Shown piece by piece: positions 1-9,280 of a stretch of 64,000 nt of DNA (its first letter is position 1; the number at the start of each line of letters is the position of its first letter). Position numbers and translations under genes: made by a program. Source of the DNA: Terrimonas_B sp041743125 (lineage in GTDB: Bacteria; Bacteroidota; Bacteroidia; Chitinophagales; Chitinophagaceae); assembly GCA_041743125.1 (NCBI GenBank), contig JBGTNK010000033.1, positions 1-64,000 of the forward strand. Direction: 5' to 3'. Under the pieces are notes generated by a model. The model did not search any database, had not been told where the DNA came from, and saw only the letters and a list, made by a program, of their open reading frames with translations.

Positions 1-877
1 GTTTAACTTCTTCGGTATTCTCATCAGGATTGGCGGGTTGTGCATCCTGACCCGGGTAAAGTTGATTGTATAATTCTTCATTCAATTCTCTTTTCTCCAG
101 CAGCCCGATCTTGGTGATCTGAATTTTGAAATGTTTTTCAGAAGCAGCAGGATCATTTTTATCAAGACCCAGATCGCTTAAAATGAACTCAAGTTCTTTT
201 TCATCGAAAACTTTATTCAATTGCACAATGATATAGTCATTAGTTACTTTTCCAAATAGATTAGCACGGAAGTCTTCTTTAAAATATTTTACCAGTAATG
301 AATTATCTTTTGTAATGCCATTCTCTGTTTCATTTGCATTTTCATCTACTTCGGTAAAAATAATATTCAAAACGTTGTCTTCTTCAGTAACCGTATCCCG
401 GTCCAGCATATTGCCATACCTGTTTTGCAGACGTGCTATTTCACTATTGATCATTTCGTCTGTAACGGTTACCACATAGCGGGTGATTTTTGCTGATCCC
501 AGGTCGGCAAGTTCAAACTCGGGTTTCATGCCCACTTCAAAATGGAAAGTAAATTCTGCCGGATTGTTTACATCTAACTGGCGAATATCTGTTTCAAGGG
601 GGAGGGGTTGGGCAAAAATATCCAGTTTTTCATTTTGAAGATAACTGATCAACTCCCTGTCAACTGAGCGTAGTACCTCATCTGTAAAAAGAGAGGGGCC
701 ATACATTTTTTTAATAAGGCCGGGAGGCACCATTCCTTTCCGGAATCCGGGAATATTTGCCTTCTTACTATAATCCTTTAATGCCTTTTCAAAGGAAGGC
801 AGGTAATCGGTTTTTTCAAGTTTTACGGTCAACTTTTCATGCAACAAGCCGATATTTTCTTTGTTAACTGTAGCCAT
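1..877 (-). CDS. tig: Trigger factor, N-terminal 292 residues (3' end outside window)
   Basis: Ribosome-associated chaperone and peptidyl-prolyl isomerase that meets nascent chains at the exit tunnel. The minus-strand reading frame opens at an ATG at 875-877 and runs off the left edge without a stop. The ribosome-docking signature PGFRKGMVP lies at about residues 43-51, close to the family GFRxGxxP motif. The central part reads as the FKBP-like insertion and the start of the C-terminal helical arms, followed by an Asp/Asn/Glu-rich stretch. The family assignment rests on the N-terminal motif and overall reading. The C-terminal domain cannot be assessed here. Confidence 0.9.
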   Translation of the reverse strand, partial: MATVNKENIGLLHEKLTVKLEKTDYLPSFEKALKDYSKKANIPGFRKGMVPPGLIKKMYGPSLFTDEVLRSVDRELISYLQNEKLDIFAQPLPLETDIRQLDVNNPAEFTFHFEVGMKPEFELADLGSAKITRYVVTVTDEMINSEIARLQNRYGNMLDRDTVTEEDNVLNIIFTEVDENANETENGITKDNSLLVKYFKEDFRANLFGKVTNDYIIVQLNKVFDEKELEFILSDLGLDKNDPAASEKHFKIQITKIGLLEKRELNEELYNQLYPGQDAQPANPDENTEEVK

Positions 878-994
878 AAAAAAAATTTAGAGTATGATCA
901 TTTTCAAACACCAGGATTATAAAGGAGCCATTTGGCGCCGAAAAAGATTCATCATTTAGAAATTCCCAGAATATGGGGGCTTAAATCAAGTTTG

Positions 995-1076
995 TGCGGG
1001 TGGAGGGACTCGAACCCCCATGCCTTGCGGCGCCAGATCCTAAGTCTGGTATGTCTACCAATTTCACCACACCCGC
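995..1076 (-). tRNA. tRNA-Leu, anticodon UAG
   Basis: The minus strand folds as a class II tRNA of 82 nt. The 7-bp acceptor stem pairs GCGGGTG at the 5' end (1070-1076) with CACCCGC (996-1002), and the discriminator base is A. The anticodon stem CCAGA/TCTGG encloses the loop CTTAGGA, giving anticodon TAG (reads CUA/CUG leucine codons). The extended variable arm (CGCCGCAAGGC region) is typical of tRNA-Leu, and the T-loop TTCGAGT is present. The 3' CCA is not encoded. It lies between tig and the Rel/Spo gene and overlaps no real coding region. Confidence 0.97.
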
Positions 1077-1292
1077 TTTTTTCTATTCCCATTTTAATCC
1101 GCATCGTTTTGCTAAGATTTTCGGGACAGTTTTGCTGTTAGCTGATCTTCATTTGGGGCAGCAAATGTAGGGCATTTATTTGCACCGGAAACACAAACCT
1201 GCTACTATTATCCATGATCATAGAATTTTTATCAATTTGATGTTTACGCTACTGTTTGTAATTCAGTAAATTCGTTGCGAAAGTTAGAGGGA

Positions 1293-3539
1293 ATGGAAAC
1301 CGTAGCACAAACGCCCAAATATAATCTTAACGAGGAGCAGGAACGAAAGCTGATCCTGCGTGAATATCGCTCACTTATGCGATCGCTAAAGGCTAAAATT
1401 AAGCCCGGAGACAAGGAATTATTACGCACCGCCTTTGAAATGTCAGTTGATGCCCATAAAACTATGAGGCGTAAGAGTGGTGAGCCATATATTTTGCATC
1501 CGCTTGCCGTGGCCAAAATCTGTGTAGAGGAGATTGGTTTGGGTATACGGTCTACTATATGTTCCCTGCTTCACGATACGGTGGAGGACACAGATATATC
1601 CTTAGAAGATGTGGAAAGAGAATTCGGACAGGAAATTGCCCGGATTGTAGACGGGTTAACGAAAATTTCAAATGTCATAGATATTAATGGGTCGCAACAG
1701 GCTGAAAACTTCAAAAAAATATTGATGACCCTTACGGATGATCCCCGGGTCATTTTGATCAAGCTTGCGGACAGGCTTCACAATATGAGGACCCTGGAAA
1801 GTATGAAGCGGGAAAAGCAGCTAAAGATATCCTCTGAAACGGTATACATATATGCTCCACTGGCCCACAGAATGGGTTTATATACCATCAAAACGGAGAT
1901 GGAAGACCTGGCCATGAAATATATGGAACCTGAGATATACCGGGATATTGCTCAAAAACTGGCAGAAACAAAAAGAGAGCGGTCAAAGTATATAAACGAA
2001 TTCATCCGGCCCATTAAGGAGAAGCTGGACAAAAGCAGCTTCAAATTTGAACTATATGGCAGGCCAAAAAGTATTCACTCCATCTCAAATAAAATAAAGA
2101 AAAAAGGAGTTGACTTTGAAGAGGTTTATGACCTTTTTGCCATTCGTGTTATACTGGATTCTCCACCTGAACGGGAAAAGGAAGATTGCTGGAAAGTATA
2201 TTCTATGATTACTGATGAATACACACCTTCTCCCGAGAGGCTGAGGGACTGGCTCAGCAATCCCAAATCAAACGGGTATGAAGCGCTTCATACTACGGTT
2301 ATGGGCCCCCAGGGTAAATGGGTAGAAGTACAGATCCGGACAAAAAGAATGAATGAAATTGCTGAAAAAGGACTGGCCGCCCATTGGAAATACAAGGAAG
2401 GCGCCGGGGATGAAAGCCGTTTTGATAAATGGTTTCAGCAAATACGAGAAGTAATTTCCAGCCAGGAAACAGATGGTGTAGACTTTCTCCAGGATTTTAA
2501 GACAAGTTTTTTGGCCGAGGAGATTTATGTATATACACCGAAAGGTGATGTAAAAATGTTACCCATTGGCTCTACAGCTCTTGATTTTGCCTTTTCAATA
2601 CATAGCGCTATAGGCGTAAAAACTATTGGGGCCAAAATCAACCATAAATTGGTCCCTATCAGTCATAAACTGAGAAGTGGGGACCAGATAGAAATAATTA
2701 CAAGTAATAAACAAAAACCTTCGGATGACTGGCTGAGCTTTGTAGTAACCGCTAAAGCCAGGGGAAGAATAAAGGATGCCCTGAAAGAAGAAAAAAAGAA
2801 AATAGGCGATGAGGGAAAGTATACGGTTCAGCGTAAACTGGAAGGTATAGGAGCTTCGCTGAATCCACACAACATCGATGAATTAGTGCATTGGTATAAG
2901 CTGACTTCACATCTTGATCTTTTTTACCAGGTAGCCGTAAAAAATATTGATCTGAAAGAAATAAAGGAGTTCAAAGTCATTGGCGATAAAATAGAAGCTC
3001 CCAGGCCGGTAAAAACAGTACAGGAGTTTAAACAAGATATAAATCCTCACCAACAGTCTATTGCCAGGAAGGATGCGGAACTTATTATTTTTGGCGAAAG
3101 CAGTGATAAAATAGTTTATAATTTGGCTAATTGCTGTAAGCCGATTCCGGGTGATGATGTTTTTGGATTTATTACTACCGGAAAGGGACTTACCATCCAT
3201 CGCACCAATTGTCCCAACGCAACAAAATTATTATCCAATTATGGTCACCGGGTAGTGAAAACGAAATGGGCCAAGAATAAGGAAATTTCTTTTCTTACGG
3301 GTTTAAAAATAGTGGGGATGGATGATGTAGGGGTTGTAAATAAGATTACCAGCATGATCTCGGGTGATCTTAGAATCAATATATCCGCACTTACCATTGA
3401 AGCGAATGACGGATTATTCAGAGGAAATATTAAATTATTTGTACATGATAAGGAAGAATTGGAAAAACTTCTTCAAAGTTTAAGAAGCTTGCCGGGCATT
3501 GAGTCGGTTGAACGGTATGATACGGAAGATATTCCTTAA
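1293..3539 (+). CDS. Bifunctional (p)ppGpp synthetase/hydrolase, RelA/SpoT family
   Basis: Long RSH protein (748 aa from the ATG at 1293; a TTG at 1275 would add six residues, but the ATG follows a purine-rich GAGGGA). It makes and degrades the stringent-response alarmone (p)ppGpp in the cytoplasm. Domains in order: HD hydrolase with an intact LLHDTVED motif near residue 95, synthetase with YGRPKSIHSI and DLFAIRVI (about 230-340), TGS (about 395-460, YVYTPKGDV), a Zn-finger-like region with NCCKPIPGDD (about 575-610), and a C-terminal ACT domain. Both catalytic motif sets appear intact, so a bifunctional enzyme is inferred, and it would probably be the main long RSH of this organism. The gene is monocistronic as far as can be seen. 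Confidence 0.95.
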   Translation: METVAQTPKYNLNEEQERKLILREYRSLMRSLKAKIKPGDKELLRTAFEMSVDAHKTMRRKSGEPYILHPLAVAKICVEEIGLGIRSTICSLLHDTVEDTDISLEDVEREFGQEIARIVDGLTKISNVIDINGSQQAENFKKILMTLTDDPRVILIKLADRLHNMRTLESMKREKQLKISSETVYIYAPLAHRMGLYTIKTEMEDLAMKYMEPEIYRDIAQKLAETKRERSKYINEFIRPIKEKLDKSSFKFELYGRPKSIHSISNKIKKKGVDFEEVYDLFAIRVILDSPPEREKEDCWKVYSMITDEYTPSPERLRDWLSNPKSNGYEALHTTVMGPQGKWVEVQIRTKRMNEIAEKGLAAHWKYKEGAGDESRFDKWFQQIREVISSQETDGVDFLQDFKTSFLAEEIYVYTPKGDVKMLPIGSTALDFAFSIHSAIGVKTIGAKINHKLVPISHKLRSGDQIEIITSNKQKPSDDWLSFVVTAKARGRIKDALKEEKKKIGDEGKYTVQRKLEGIGASLNPHNIDELVHWYKLTSHLDLFYQVAVKNIDLKEIKEFKVIGDKIEAPRPVKTVQEFKQDINPHQQSIARKDAELIIFGESSDKIVYNLANCCKPIPGDDVFGFITTGKGLTIHRTNCPNATKLLSNYGHRVVKTKWAKNKEISFLTGLKIVGMDDVGVVNKITSMISGDLRINISALTIEANDGLFRGNIKLFVHDKEELEKLLQSLRSLPGIESVERYDTEDIP

Positions 3540-3740
3540 AATTTTAAACACAGGTAAAGTTTGGAATTAAATCAAAGCCTCCTCCCAACATTTTTTTGAC
3601 TACGTTTTCAATATTTCGATATAGAATATAATTGTTCAGCCATGTATGAATTTAATTATTCCGATAGCAAATAATCTTCTGTTAACGGTAATAATTAAAC
3701 CTCATGTGGGAATAAATAAAAATTAAACAAACTGAATTTA

Positions 3741-3773
3741 TTGTGTGGCTTCGTATCTGAGAACGTATTTTTG
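3741..3773 (+). promoter_or_regulatory. Candidate Bacteroidota-type promoter for purA
   Basis: TTG at 3741-3743 and TATTTTTG at 3766-3773 fit the Bacteroidota housekeeping consensus (TTTG near -33, TAnnTTTG near -7) with a 22-nt spacer, at the long end of the usual range. Transcription would begin near 3779, about 38 nt before the purA ATG. Pattern match only. Confidence 0.5.
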
Positions 3774-3816
3774 CCCAGGTCAATAAGGATCAGGATTAAA
3801 ATATAACCAACCAAAA

Positions 3817-5082
3817 ATGGTAGATGTAATACTTGGCCTCCAATGGGGCGATGAAGGAAAAGGTAAGATTGTCGATTATTTTGCTAGAGATTACGATATG
3901 ATAGCCCGGTTCCAGGGAGGACCAAATGCGGGGCATACGCTATATATAGAGGATAAGAAAGTTGTTTTGCACCAAATACCTTCAGGTATTTTCCGTGCAG
4001 ATAAAATTAACCTGATAGGAAACGGTGTGGTTTTAGATCCTGTTACCCTGAAAAAGGAATGTGACACTGTTTCTTCCTTTGGAATAGATCTTAAGAAGGG
4101 TCTGTTTATTTCTGAAAGGGCCCACCTGATACTTCCTACTCATAGGGCTTTGGACAAAGCATCTGAATCGTCCAAAGGAAATCAGAAAATAGGATCAACC
4201 TTAAAGGGAATTGGTCCTACCTACATGGATAAAACGGGAAGAAATGGATTGAGAGTTGGCGACCTGCTCGATAAAAACTTTACTTCAGCCTATATTAAAC
4301 TAAGAATGAAACACCAACGTTTGTTGGATAATTACTCATTTGATGAAGATATTTCGTTGTGGGAAGAAGAATTTTTTGAAGCATTGGAATTTTTAAAGGG
4401 ACTAAATATCGTAAACGGCGAATATTTCATTAACCATCATATACAAGATGGAAAAAAGGTTCTGGCCGAAGGAGCCCAGGGAAGTATGCTGGATATTGAT
4501 TTTGGAACTTTCCCGTTTGTAACTTCTTCTAACACTATTTCGGCCGGAGTATGTAATGGCTTGGGTATTGCACCTCAAAAAATAAGAGATGTAATAGGCA
4601 TTACTAAAGCATATTGTACCCGGGTAGGAAGCGGACCCTTTCCTACTGAACTTGATAATGAATTGAGCGAAGAATTAAGAAAAGCCGGTAGCGAATTTGG
4701 AGCTACCACAGGCCGTCCACGGCGTTGCGGTTGGATTGACCTGGTAGCACTTCGCTTTGCTTGTATGATCAACGGTGTGACAAAAATAGTGATGACAAAG
4801 GCTGATGTACTCGACGATTTTAAAGAGTTAGAAGTATGTACACGTTATGAGATAGATGGAAAAGAAAGCACGGAAATACCTTTTCGTCTGGATCGTCCGG
4901 CCATTAAAGCTCTTTACGAGAAATTTCCGGGTTGGAATATTCCAAGTAGTGCAGCAAAATCTGAAGAAGAATTGCCTGATACGATGAAAACCTATGTAGC
5001 ATTTATAAATCAATACCTGGGAGTAAAAATTCGCTATATATCAAACGGACCAGGTCGCAACCAGATCATTTCCATTGATTAA
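3817..5082 (+). CDS. purA: Adenylosuccinate synthetase
   Basis: Catalyses GTP-dependent condensation of IMP with aspartate, the first committed step from IMP to AMP. At 421 aa it is full length for bacterial PurA. The N-terminal GTP-binding loop GDEGKGKIVD is at residues 11-20, followed by GGPNAGHT with the catalytic His near residue 40. The IMP-binding segments (KGIGPTYMDK and GATTGRPRRCGW) are intact. The ATG start gives the canonical MVDVILGLQWGDEGKG opening. A promoter-like sequence lies just upstream and no other purine gene is adjacent. Confidence 0.97.
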   Translation: MVDVILGLQWGDEGKGKIVDYFARDYDMIARFQGGPNAGHTLYIEDKKVVLHQIPSGIFRADKINLIGNGVVLDPVTLKKECDTVSSFGIDLKKGLFISERAHLILPTHRALDKASESSKGNQKIGSTLKGIGPTYMDKTGRNGLRVGDLLDKNFTSAYIKLRMKHQRLLDNYSFDEDISLWEEEFFEALEFLKGLNIVNGEYFINHHIQDGKKVLAEGAQGSMLDIDFGTFPFVTSSNTISAGVCNGLGIAPQKIRDVIGITKAYCTRVGSGPFPTELDNELSEELRKAGSEFGATTGRPRRCGWIDLVALRFACMINGVTKIVMTKADVLDDFKELEVCTRYEIDGKESTEIPFRLDRPAIKALYEKFPGWNIPSSAAKSEEELPDTMKTYVAFINQYLGVKIRYISNGPGRNQIISID

Positions 5083-5165
5083 ACAGGGCGAATAAATTTT
5101 TATGTAAAAAAATTTGGTCAATTAAAAACTTCGCTGAAATTTTACACTCACAACCCTACTTCATT

Positions 5166-5615
5166 ATGGCATCTAAATCCAATAAAGAAAAAAAAGTTAC
5201 AGGAAAAATTAATTCTGATTCAAACAAGGATTCAGTAAAAAAAGAATCTTCAAAACCCGTAAAGAAGGTGGATGATGATGACGAAGAAGATTTTGATGAT
5301 GAGTTAGAAGAATCTGCTCCTAAAAACAAGTCAGCTAAAGCATCCCCTGCTTCTAAAAAAGGTAAAAAATCAGAAGAAGATGATGATGATGATGTTTCTG
5401 ATGATAAAGAAGATGATTGGGAAAAGGCTGAGGAAAGCGATGAATGGGATCCGGATTTTGCTGAATTTGATGTGCCCAAATCTAAAGGCAAAAAGGCAGC
5501 AACTCCTGCAAAAAAAGGAGCGGTGGAGGAAGAAGATGATTTTAAAGTGGATGATGAATTTAAAGATATGTTCAATGACAGTGACGATTACAGCGAAGAA
5601 GATGATGATTATTAA
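5166..5615 (+). CDS. Acidic/basic low-complexity hypothetical protein
   Basis: A 149-aa protein of unknown function, almost free of hydrophobic residues except near its C-terminal half. It alternates Lys/Ser-rich blocks (for example KSNKEKK, KASPASKKGKK) with Asp/Glu runs (DDDDEEDFDDE, SEEDDDDD, SEEDDDY). Two short segments with aromatic residues, EWDPDFAEFDVPK and DDFKVDDEFKDMF, look like short linear motifs. It is predicted to be intrinsically disordered, with no signal peptide or membrane segment. It lies 83 bp after purA with its own start. Acidic tails of this kind occur on RNA-polymerase- and histone-binding proteins, but I see no homology supporting either role. Codon-level ambiguity on the opposite strand comes from GAT/GAA repeats. 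Confidence 0.7.
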   Translation: MASKSNKEKKVTGKINSDSNKDSVKKESSKPVKKVDDDDEEDFDDELEESAPKNKSAKASPASKKGKKSEEDDDDDVSDDKEDDWEKAEESDEWDPDFAEFDVPKSKGKKAATPAKKGAVEEEDDFKVDDEFKDMFNDSDDYSEEDDDY

Positions 5616-5766
5616 AATCTGAATAACCTGGCAGGGCTAATACAGTTCTGATTTCAAGTCGCCAGATTAAAAAAAGATTTATTAAAAAATACTACTCACT
5701 TATTACAATACAACTCTGAATAATCTGATATTTCCGGTAACTGATTTCCGGGTAATTAAAGAAAAA

Positions 5767-7014
5767 GTGTTGAACTGGTTACACAAGTTCGACACTTTTT
5801 GTTTTTTAGACAATCATCAATATCAAATTAAGCCTCATTCCCAGGAATGCCTGGCAGGAGCCGGAGTAAAAAACAAATTTGTATGGAGACCGGGTGATAC
5901 GTTGACGCCTTTGCAGGAATTCATTTTTTTAAATAAGAGTAAGTGGCTATTGGGCCATCTTAATTATGATATTAAAAATGAGTTGGAAAATTTGAAGTCG
6001 GAAAACCCTGACCATATTTGCTTTCCGGAAATTTTCTTTTTTGAACCTTCAGTTCTTATAAAGTTGAATGATTGCCAATTGGCGATTGAAGCAGATGACC
6101 CGCATAAGATATTTAACGAAATAAATAATGAATCATCGGAGTTACAGAAGGAAATCGGATTGACAGGCAATGTTGAAATAAAGAACCGGATTGAACGGGA
6201 TGATTATTTGTCAATAATAAAGAAATTACAAGAACATATACTTCGCGGGGATTGTTATGAAATAAATTTTTGCCAGGAATTTTTTGCTGAGCAGGTATTT
6301 ATTAGTCCACTGAATGTTTACAAAAAATTAAGTACTATTTCACCCAACCCTTTTTCTGCATTATATAAATTAGAAGATAAATGGATGATGGGCGCAAGCC
6401 CGGAAAGATTCTTAAGGAAAGAAGGAAATAAAATACTGGCCCAACCCATAAAAGGAACTTCCAAAAGAGTGCCTGGTAATGTAAGACAAGATGAAGAAAG
6501 CAGATTGAATCTTTTGAATAGTAAAAAAGACAGATCAGAAAATGTAATGGTAGTGGATTTAATGCGTAATGACCTGTCAAAAATTTGTGAGGAAGGAACA
6601 GTAGCCGTAGAAGAATTATTTGGTATTTATTCTTTTCCGCAGGTTCATCAAATGATCTCCACCATCAGTGGAATGCTCAGGATAAACATTAACTTTTCCG
6701 ATATCATAAGGGCTACTTTTCCCATGGGCTCGATGACGGGAGCACCCAAGAAAAAAGTTATGGAATTAATTGAGCAATATGAAAAAACAAAAAGGGGGAT
6801 TTTTTCCGGCGCAATTGGGTATATTTCTCCCTATGGTGATTTTGATTTTAATGTTATAATCCGGAGCATAATGTATAATGTGTCGTCAGGGTACCTCTCT
6901 TTTCAGGCTGGGTCAGCCATTACATTTTATAGTGATGCCGAAAAAGAATGGGAAGAGTGTTTGTTAAAAGCTGAAGCTATGAAGCAAGTGTTGAGTAATA
7001 ACGTAAAGGATTGA
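5767..7014 (+). CDS. pabB: Aminodeoxychorismate synthase component I-like chorismate-binding enzyme
   Basis: Converts chorismate (with an amidotransferase partner) to 4-amino-4-deoxychorismate for folate synthesis. The chorismate-binding domain is complete: the PIKGTSKR motif carries the lysine used by PabB-type enzymes (TrpE has Ala there), and the C-terminal signature GSMTGAPKKKVMELIE is followed by IFSGAIGYISPYG and FNVIIRS. The first canonical start in frame is GTG at 5767 (415 aa). However, the frame is open back to 5686, and the codons just upstream read TDFRVIKEK, which also looks coding, so the true start may be a non-canonical codon further upstream. No pabA or pabC is adjacent. Anthranilate synthase is the less likely alternative. 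Confidence 0.88.
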   Translation: MLNWLHKFDTFCFLDNHQYQIKPHSQECLAGAGVKNKFVWRPGDTLTPLQEFIFLNKSKWLLGHLNYDIKNELENLKSENPDHICFPEIFFFEPSVLIKLNDCQLAIEADDPHKIFNEINNESSELQKEIGLTGNVEIKNRIERDDYLSIIKKLQEHILRGDCYEINFCQEFFAEQVFISPLNVYKKLSTISPNPFSALYKLEDKWMMGASPERFLRKEGNKILAQPIKGTSKRVPGNVRQDEESRLNLLNSKKDRSENVMVVDLMRNDLSKICEEGTVAVEELFGIYSFPQVHQMISTISGMLRININFSDIIRATFPMGSMTGAPKKKVMELIEQYEKTKRGIFSGAIGYISPYGDFDFNVIIRSIMYNVSSGYLSFQAGSAITFYSDAEKEWEECLLKAEAMKQVLSNNVKD

Positions 7015-7254
7015 TCGATATCGCACGCAATACGCCTGATTACTCTAAAAGTTCCTCTTCAAATTATTTTTTGAGTTGGTAAATCTATTTTATTACTCTT
7101 AGTATAACTCCCGTAGTGGGTAGTAAATCCTCATCAGCCAGACCGTAATTAATATTAAATTATTGAATATCATCTGAGTAAACTCCTATAAACATTGATC
7201 AATAAGCCTATTGGTATGATGTTTGGATAATGGGTATTACTAATAAAATTAAAA

Positions 7255-7926
7255 ATGAAACAAATTAAAAATTGGCTTTTTGGTATCCTTGCTGTAAGTG
7301 TTCTTGCAATGGGATGTAAAAATATGAATAAGACCCAGAAAGGAGCAGTCATAGGTACAGCGGGTGGTGCTGCAGTTGGAGGTGTAATAGGCAAAGCTGC
7401 AGGTAATACGGCTTTAGGTGCCATTATAGGTGCCACTGTTGGTGGTGTTACAGGCGCCGTTATAGGAAGAAAAATGGATAAGCAAGCCGAGGAAATAAAA
7501 AACGAAGTACCGGGTGCAAAGGTAGAAAGAGTAGGAGAGGGAATAGTTGTTGAATTCAGCAGTGCTGTTTTGTTTGGATTTGATCAGTCAAATATAACCT
7601 CAGGTGCTCAAACGACTTTGAATGACCTGGTGAGAATATTAAATAAATATCCTGATACCGATCTAGAAATTCAAGGTCATACTGATAATACAGGAACCGA
7701 GAAGTATAACCAATCCTTGTCCGAAAGGCGTGCATCAACTGTTTCAAATTATTTAACCAATCATGGTATTGCCCTGGAAAGAGTAAAGACCGTAGGATTC
7801 GGAGAATCAGCTCCTAAATATAATAATGATGCAGAATCCGGCAGAGCACAAAACAGGCGGGTAGAATTCTTAATCACTGCTAACGAAAAAATGAAAGCAG
7901 ATGCAAAAAAGGAAGCTGGAAATTAA
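7255..7926 (+). CDS. OmpA-family lipoprotein with glycine-zipper domain
   Basis: 223-aa envelope lipoprotein. The signal peptide ends in lipobox LAMGC (Cys21). Residues about 30-85 form a Gly/Ala-rich zipper (GTAGGAAVGGVIGKAAG and a second GATVGGVTGAVIG), resembling outer-membrane-inserting glycine-zipper segments. Residues about 110-215 are an OmpA C-like peptidoglycan-binding domain, with FGFDQSNIT, the GHTDNTG motif and the SERRASTVSNYL and NRRVEFLI blocks. It probably tethers the outer membrane to peptidoglycan. A 39-bp gap to the next barrel gene suggests co-transcription, with the terminator at 8601-8634 closing the unit. Confidence 0.92.
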   Translation: MKQIKNWLFGILAVSVLAMGCKNMNKTQKGAVIGTAGGAAVGGVIGKAAGNTALGAIIGATVGGVTGAVIGRKMDKQAEEIKNEVPGAKVERVGEGIVVEFSSAVLFGFDQSNITSGAQTTLNDLVRILNKYPDTDLEIQGHTDNTGTEKYNQSLSERRASTVSNYLTNHGIALERVKTVGFGESAPKYNNDAESGRAQNRRVEFLITANEKMKADAKKEAGN

Positions 7927-7965
7927 TAAGTAAAAACAATAAACATTTTATTTAAAACATAACCA

Positions 7966-8583
7966 ATGAAAACAAGAACATTTTTATTTGCCGTCATAGC
8001 TTTGCTATTTTCTACAGCTATAATGGCTCAATCCAGAACTACGTTTGGAATACGTGGCGGAATTAATTTTTATAATTTGAACGGAAAGAATAATGCCGGC
8101 GAAAACCTGGAGAATAAATTGAAAACCGGGTTTAATGCGGGTGTAAATGCTGAAATACCTGTAGGCATTGATTTTTATTTGCAGCCAGGTTTATTGTTTA
8201 GCACTAAAGGGGCTGCTGATAAAGCAGGAGACGGGAAAACAACCATATCCTATTTAGAATTGCCGATAAATTTTATTTATAAGCCAGAATTAGGAGAAGG
8301 TAAGATGTTGCTGGGATTTGGTCCTTATCTTGGTTATGGTATCAATGCGAAATATAAAAACGGAAGCGTAGAATCAGATATTGAATTTGGCGACCAGGTT
8401 GATGAATTAAAGCGGTTTGATGCAGGTGCCAATCTTTTGGCAGGATATGAATTCAATAACAAACTATCCTTTCAGTTAAATGCAGGTCTTGGGTTACTCG
8501 ATATACACAATAGCCCGGCTAGTGATAGTAAATCCACATTAAAAAATACTGGTTTTGGACTTTCTTTAGGCTATAGATTTTAA
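7966..8583 (+). CDS. Outer-membrane beta-barrel (porin-like) protein
   Basis: 205 aa with a cleavable signal peptide (hydrophobic stretch ending near AMAQ, residue 22) followed by alternating amphipathic strands: TTFGIRGGINFYNL, INFIYKPEL, MLLGFGPYLGYG, ending GFGLSLGYRF with a terminal aromatic residue, as is usual for barrel proteins inserted by BAM. It fits the Bacteroidota outer-membrane barrel families related to PorT (PF13568 type). Specific function unknown. It directly follows the OmpA-like lipoprotein and shares its terminator. Confidence 0.85.
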   Translation: MKTRTFLFAVIALLFSTAIMAQSRTTFGIRGGINFYNLNGKNNAGENLENKLKTGFNAGVNAEIPVGIDFYLQPGLLFSTKGAADKAGDGKTTISYLELPINFIYKPELGEGKMLLGFGPYLGYGINAKYKNGSVESDIEFGDQVDELKRFDAGANLLAGYEFNNKLSFQLNAGLGLLDIHNSPASDSKSTLKNTGFGLSLGYRF

Positions 8584-8600
8584 AAAAATAATCAATAATA

Positions 8601-8634
8601 AAAAGGGGCCGTTAGCAATAACGACCCCTTTTTT
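8601..8634. terminator. Bidirectional intrinsic terminator
   Basis: AAAAGGGGCCGTTA pairs with TAACGACCCCTTTT around a GCAA tetraloop (one C-A mismatch), with T-runs in both orientations. It lies between the convergent barrel gene (ends 8583) and lipoprotein gene (ends 8652) and can serve both. Confidence 0.9.
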
Positions 8635-8651
8635 TATAACTGCACTTCTGG

Positions 8652-9155
8652 TTATTTTTTTGAAAATAAGTAATTGATATTAATAGTTTTTCCTTCGTAC
8701 ACCACATCAGAGCGTAGCGAAAGGATGGCATCGGTAGCGGAAACAATATTAAATTTATATCCATCGGCAATATCTTTCGCCTTAATACCGCCGGGAAGTC
8801 TTTTATATTGTAAGATCGTTTCGCCATTTTCAATTCTGTAAGACCATACAATACTTCTTTCCCCGGGAGTACAGCCTGTACTTGCATTATGAGCAATAGT
8901 ATAAGAACCATTTCCATTATTCGGGAATATCCATGTGCTGCCTTTCAGACAATTTTCATCACCCTCGTCCAAAAGTGTGAGTTTAAGTTTTTGACCAGAA
9001 GGAATTCCATCATAATTAATATTATCCAGCACCCAGGTTCCTTTTACATCATTTCTGCTTGCTGTTGCCACGGTCTTATTTGAGGGAGAACAGGCTGTTA
9101 ATAGGATAGCACCAGCCATAATAGGAAGAATTTGCTTTAATGAAATAGAGATCAT
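8652..9155 (-). CDS. Lipocalin-like lipoprotein
   Basis: 167-aa predicted lipoprotein: signal peptide with lipobox LLTAC (Cys22), then a Ser/Thr/Asn linker and a small beta-rich domain. GTWVLDNINYDG, GSTWIFPNNGNGSY, SIVWSYRI and ILSLRSDVVY resemble the lipocalin_4-type domains common in Bacteroidota lipoproteins, with two conserved Cys in ENCLKGST and STGCTPG that could form a disulfide. Ligand and role unknown. Convergent with the barrel gene across the shared terminator. Confidence 0.8.
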   Translation of the reverse strand: MISISLKQILPIMAGAILLTACSPSNKTVATASRNDVKGTWVLDNINYDGIPSGQKLKLTLLDEGDENCLKGSTWIFPNNGNGSYTIAHNASTGCTPGERSIVWSYRIENGETILQYKRLPGGIKAKDIADGYKFNIVSATDAILSLRSDVVYEGKTININYLFSKK

Positions 9156-9230
9156 AATAGGTTCTTTTAAATGAAAAATGATTTATGGTATATACAGGAA
9201 AATATTGTGCCTCTTTTTTTACAAAAGCAA

Positions 9231-9257
9231 AGCCGGCCTAATAAAATTAAACCGGCT
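9231..9257 (-). terminator. Candidate terminator downstream of the transglycosylase gene
   Basis: AGCCGG (9231-9236) pairs with CCGGCT (9252-9257), and an inner TAAT/ATTA extension is possible. Read on the minus strand, the hairpin is followed by TTGCTTTTGT. It sits just past the stop at 9281. The U-tract is interrupted, hence moderate confidence. Confidence 0.45.
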
Positions 9258-9280
9258 GCCATTTTACAGTTTTTAATTAT

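Noticed and set aside
932..1141. 69-codon plus-strand frame
   Set aside because: It runs through the tRNA-Leu gene on the opposite strand and has no recognisable composition.
5156..5575. Ser-rich frame antisense to the acidic protein
   Set aside because: It is the complement of GAT/GAA repeats in the sense gene and has no independent support.
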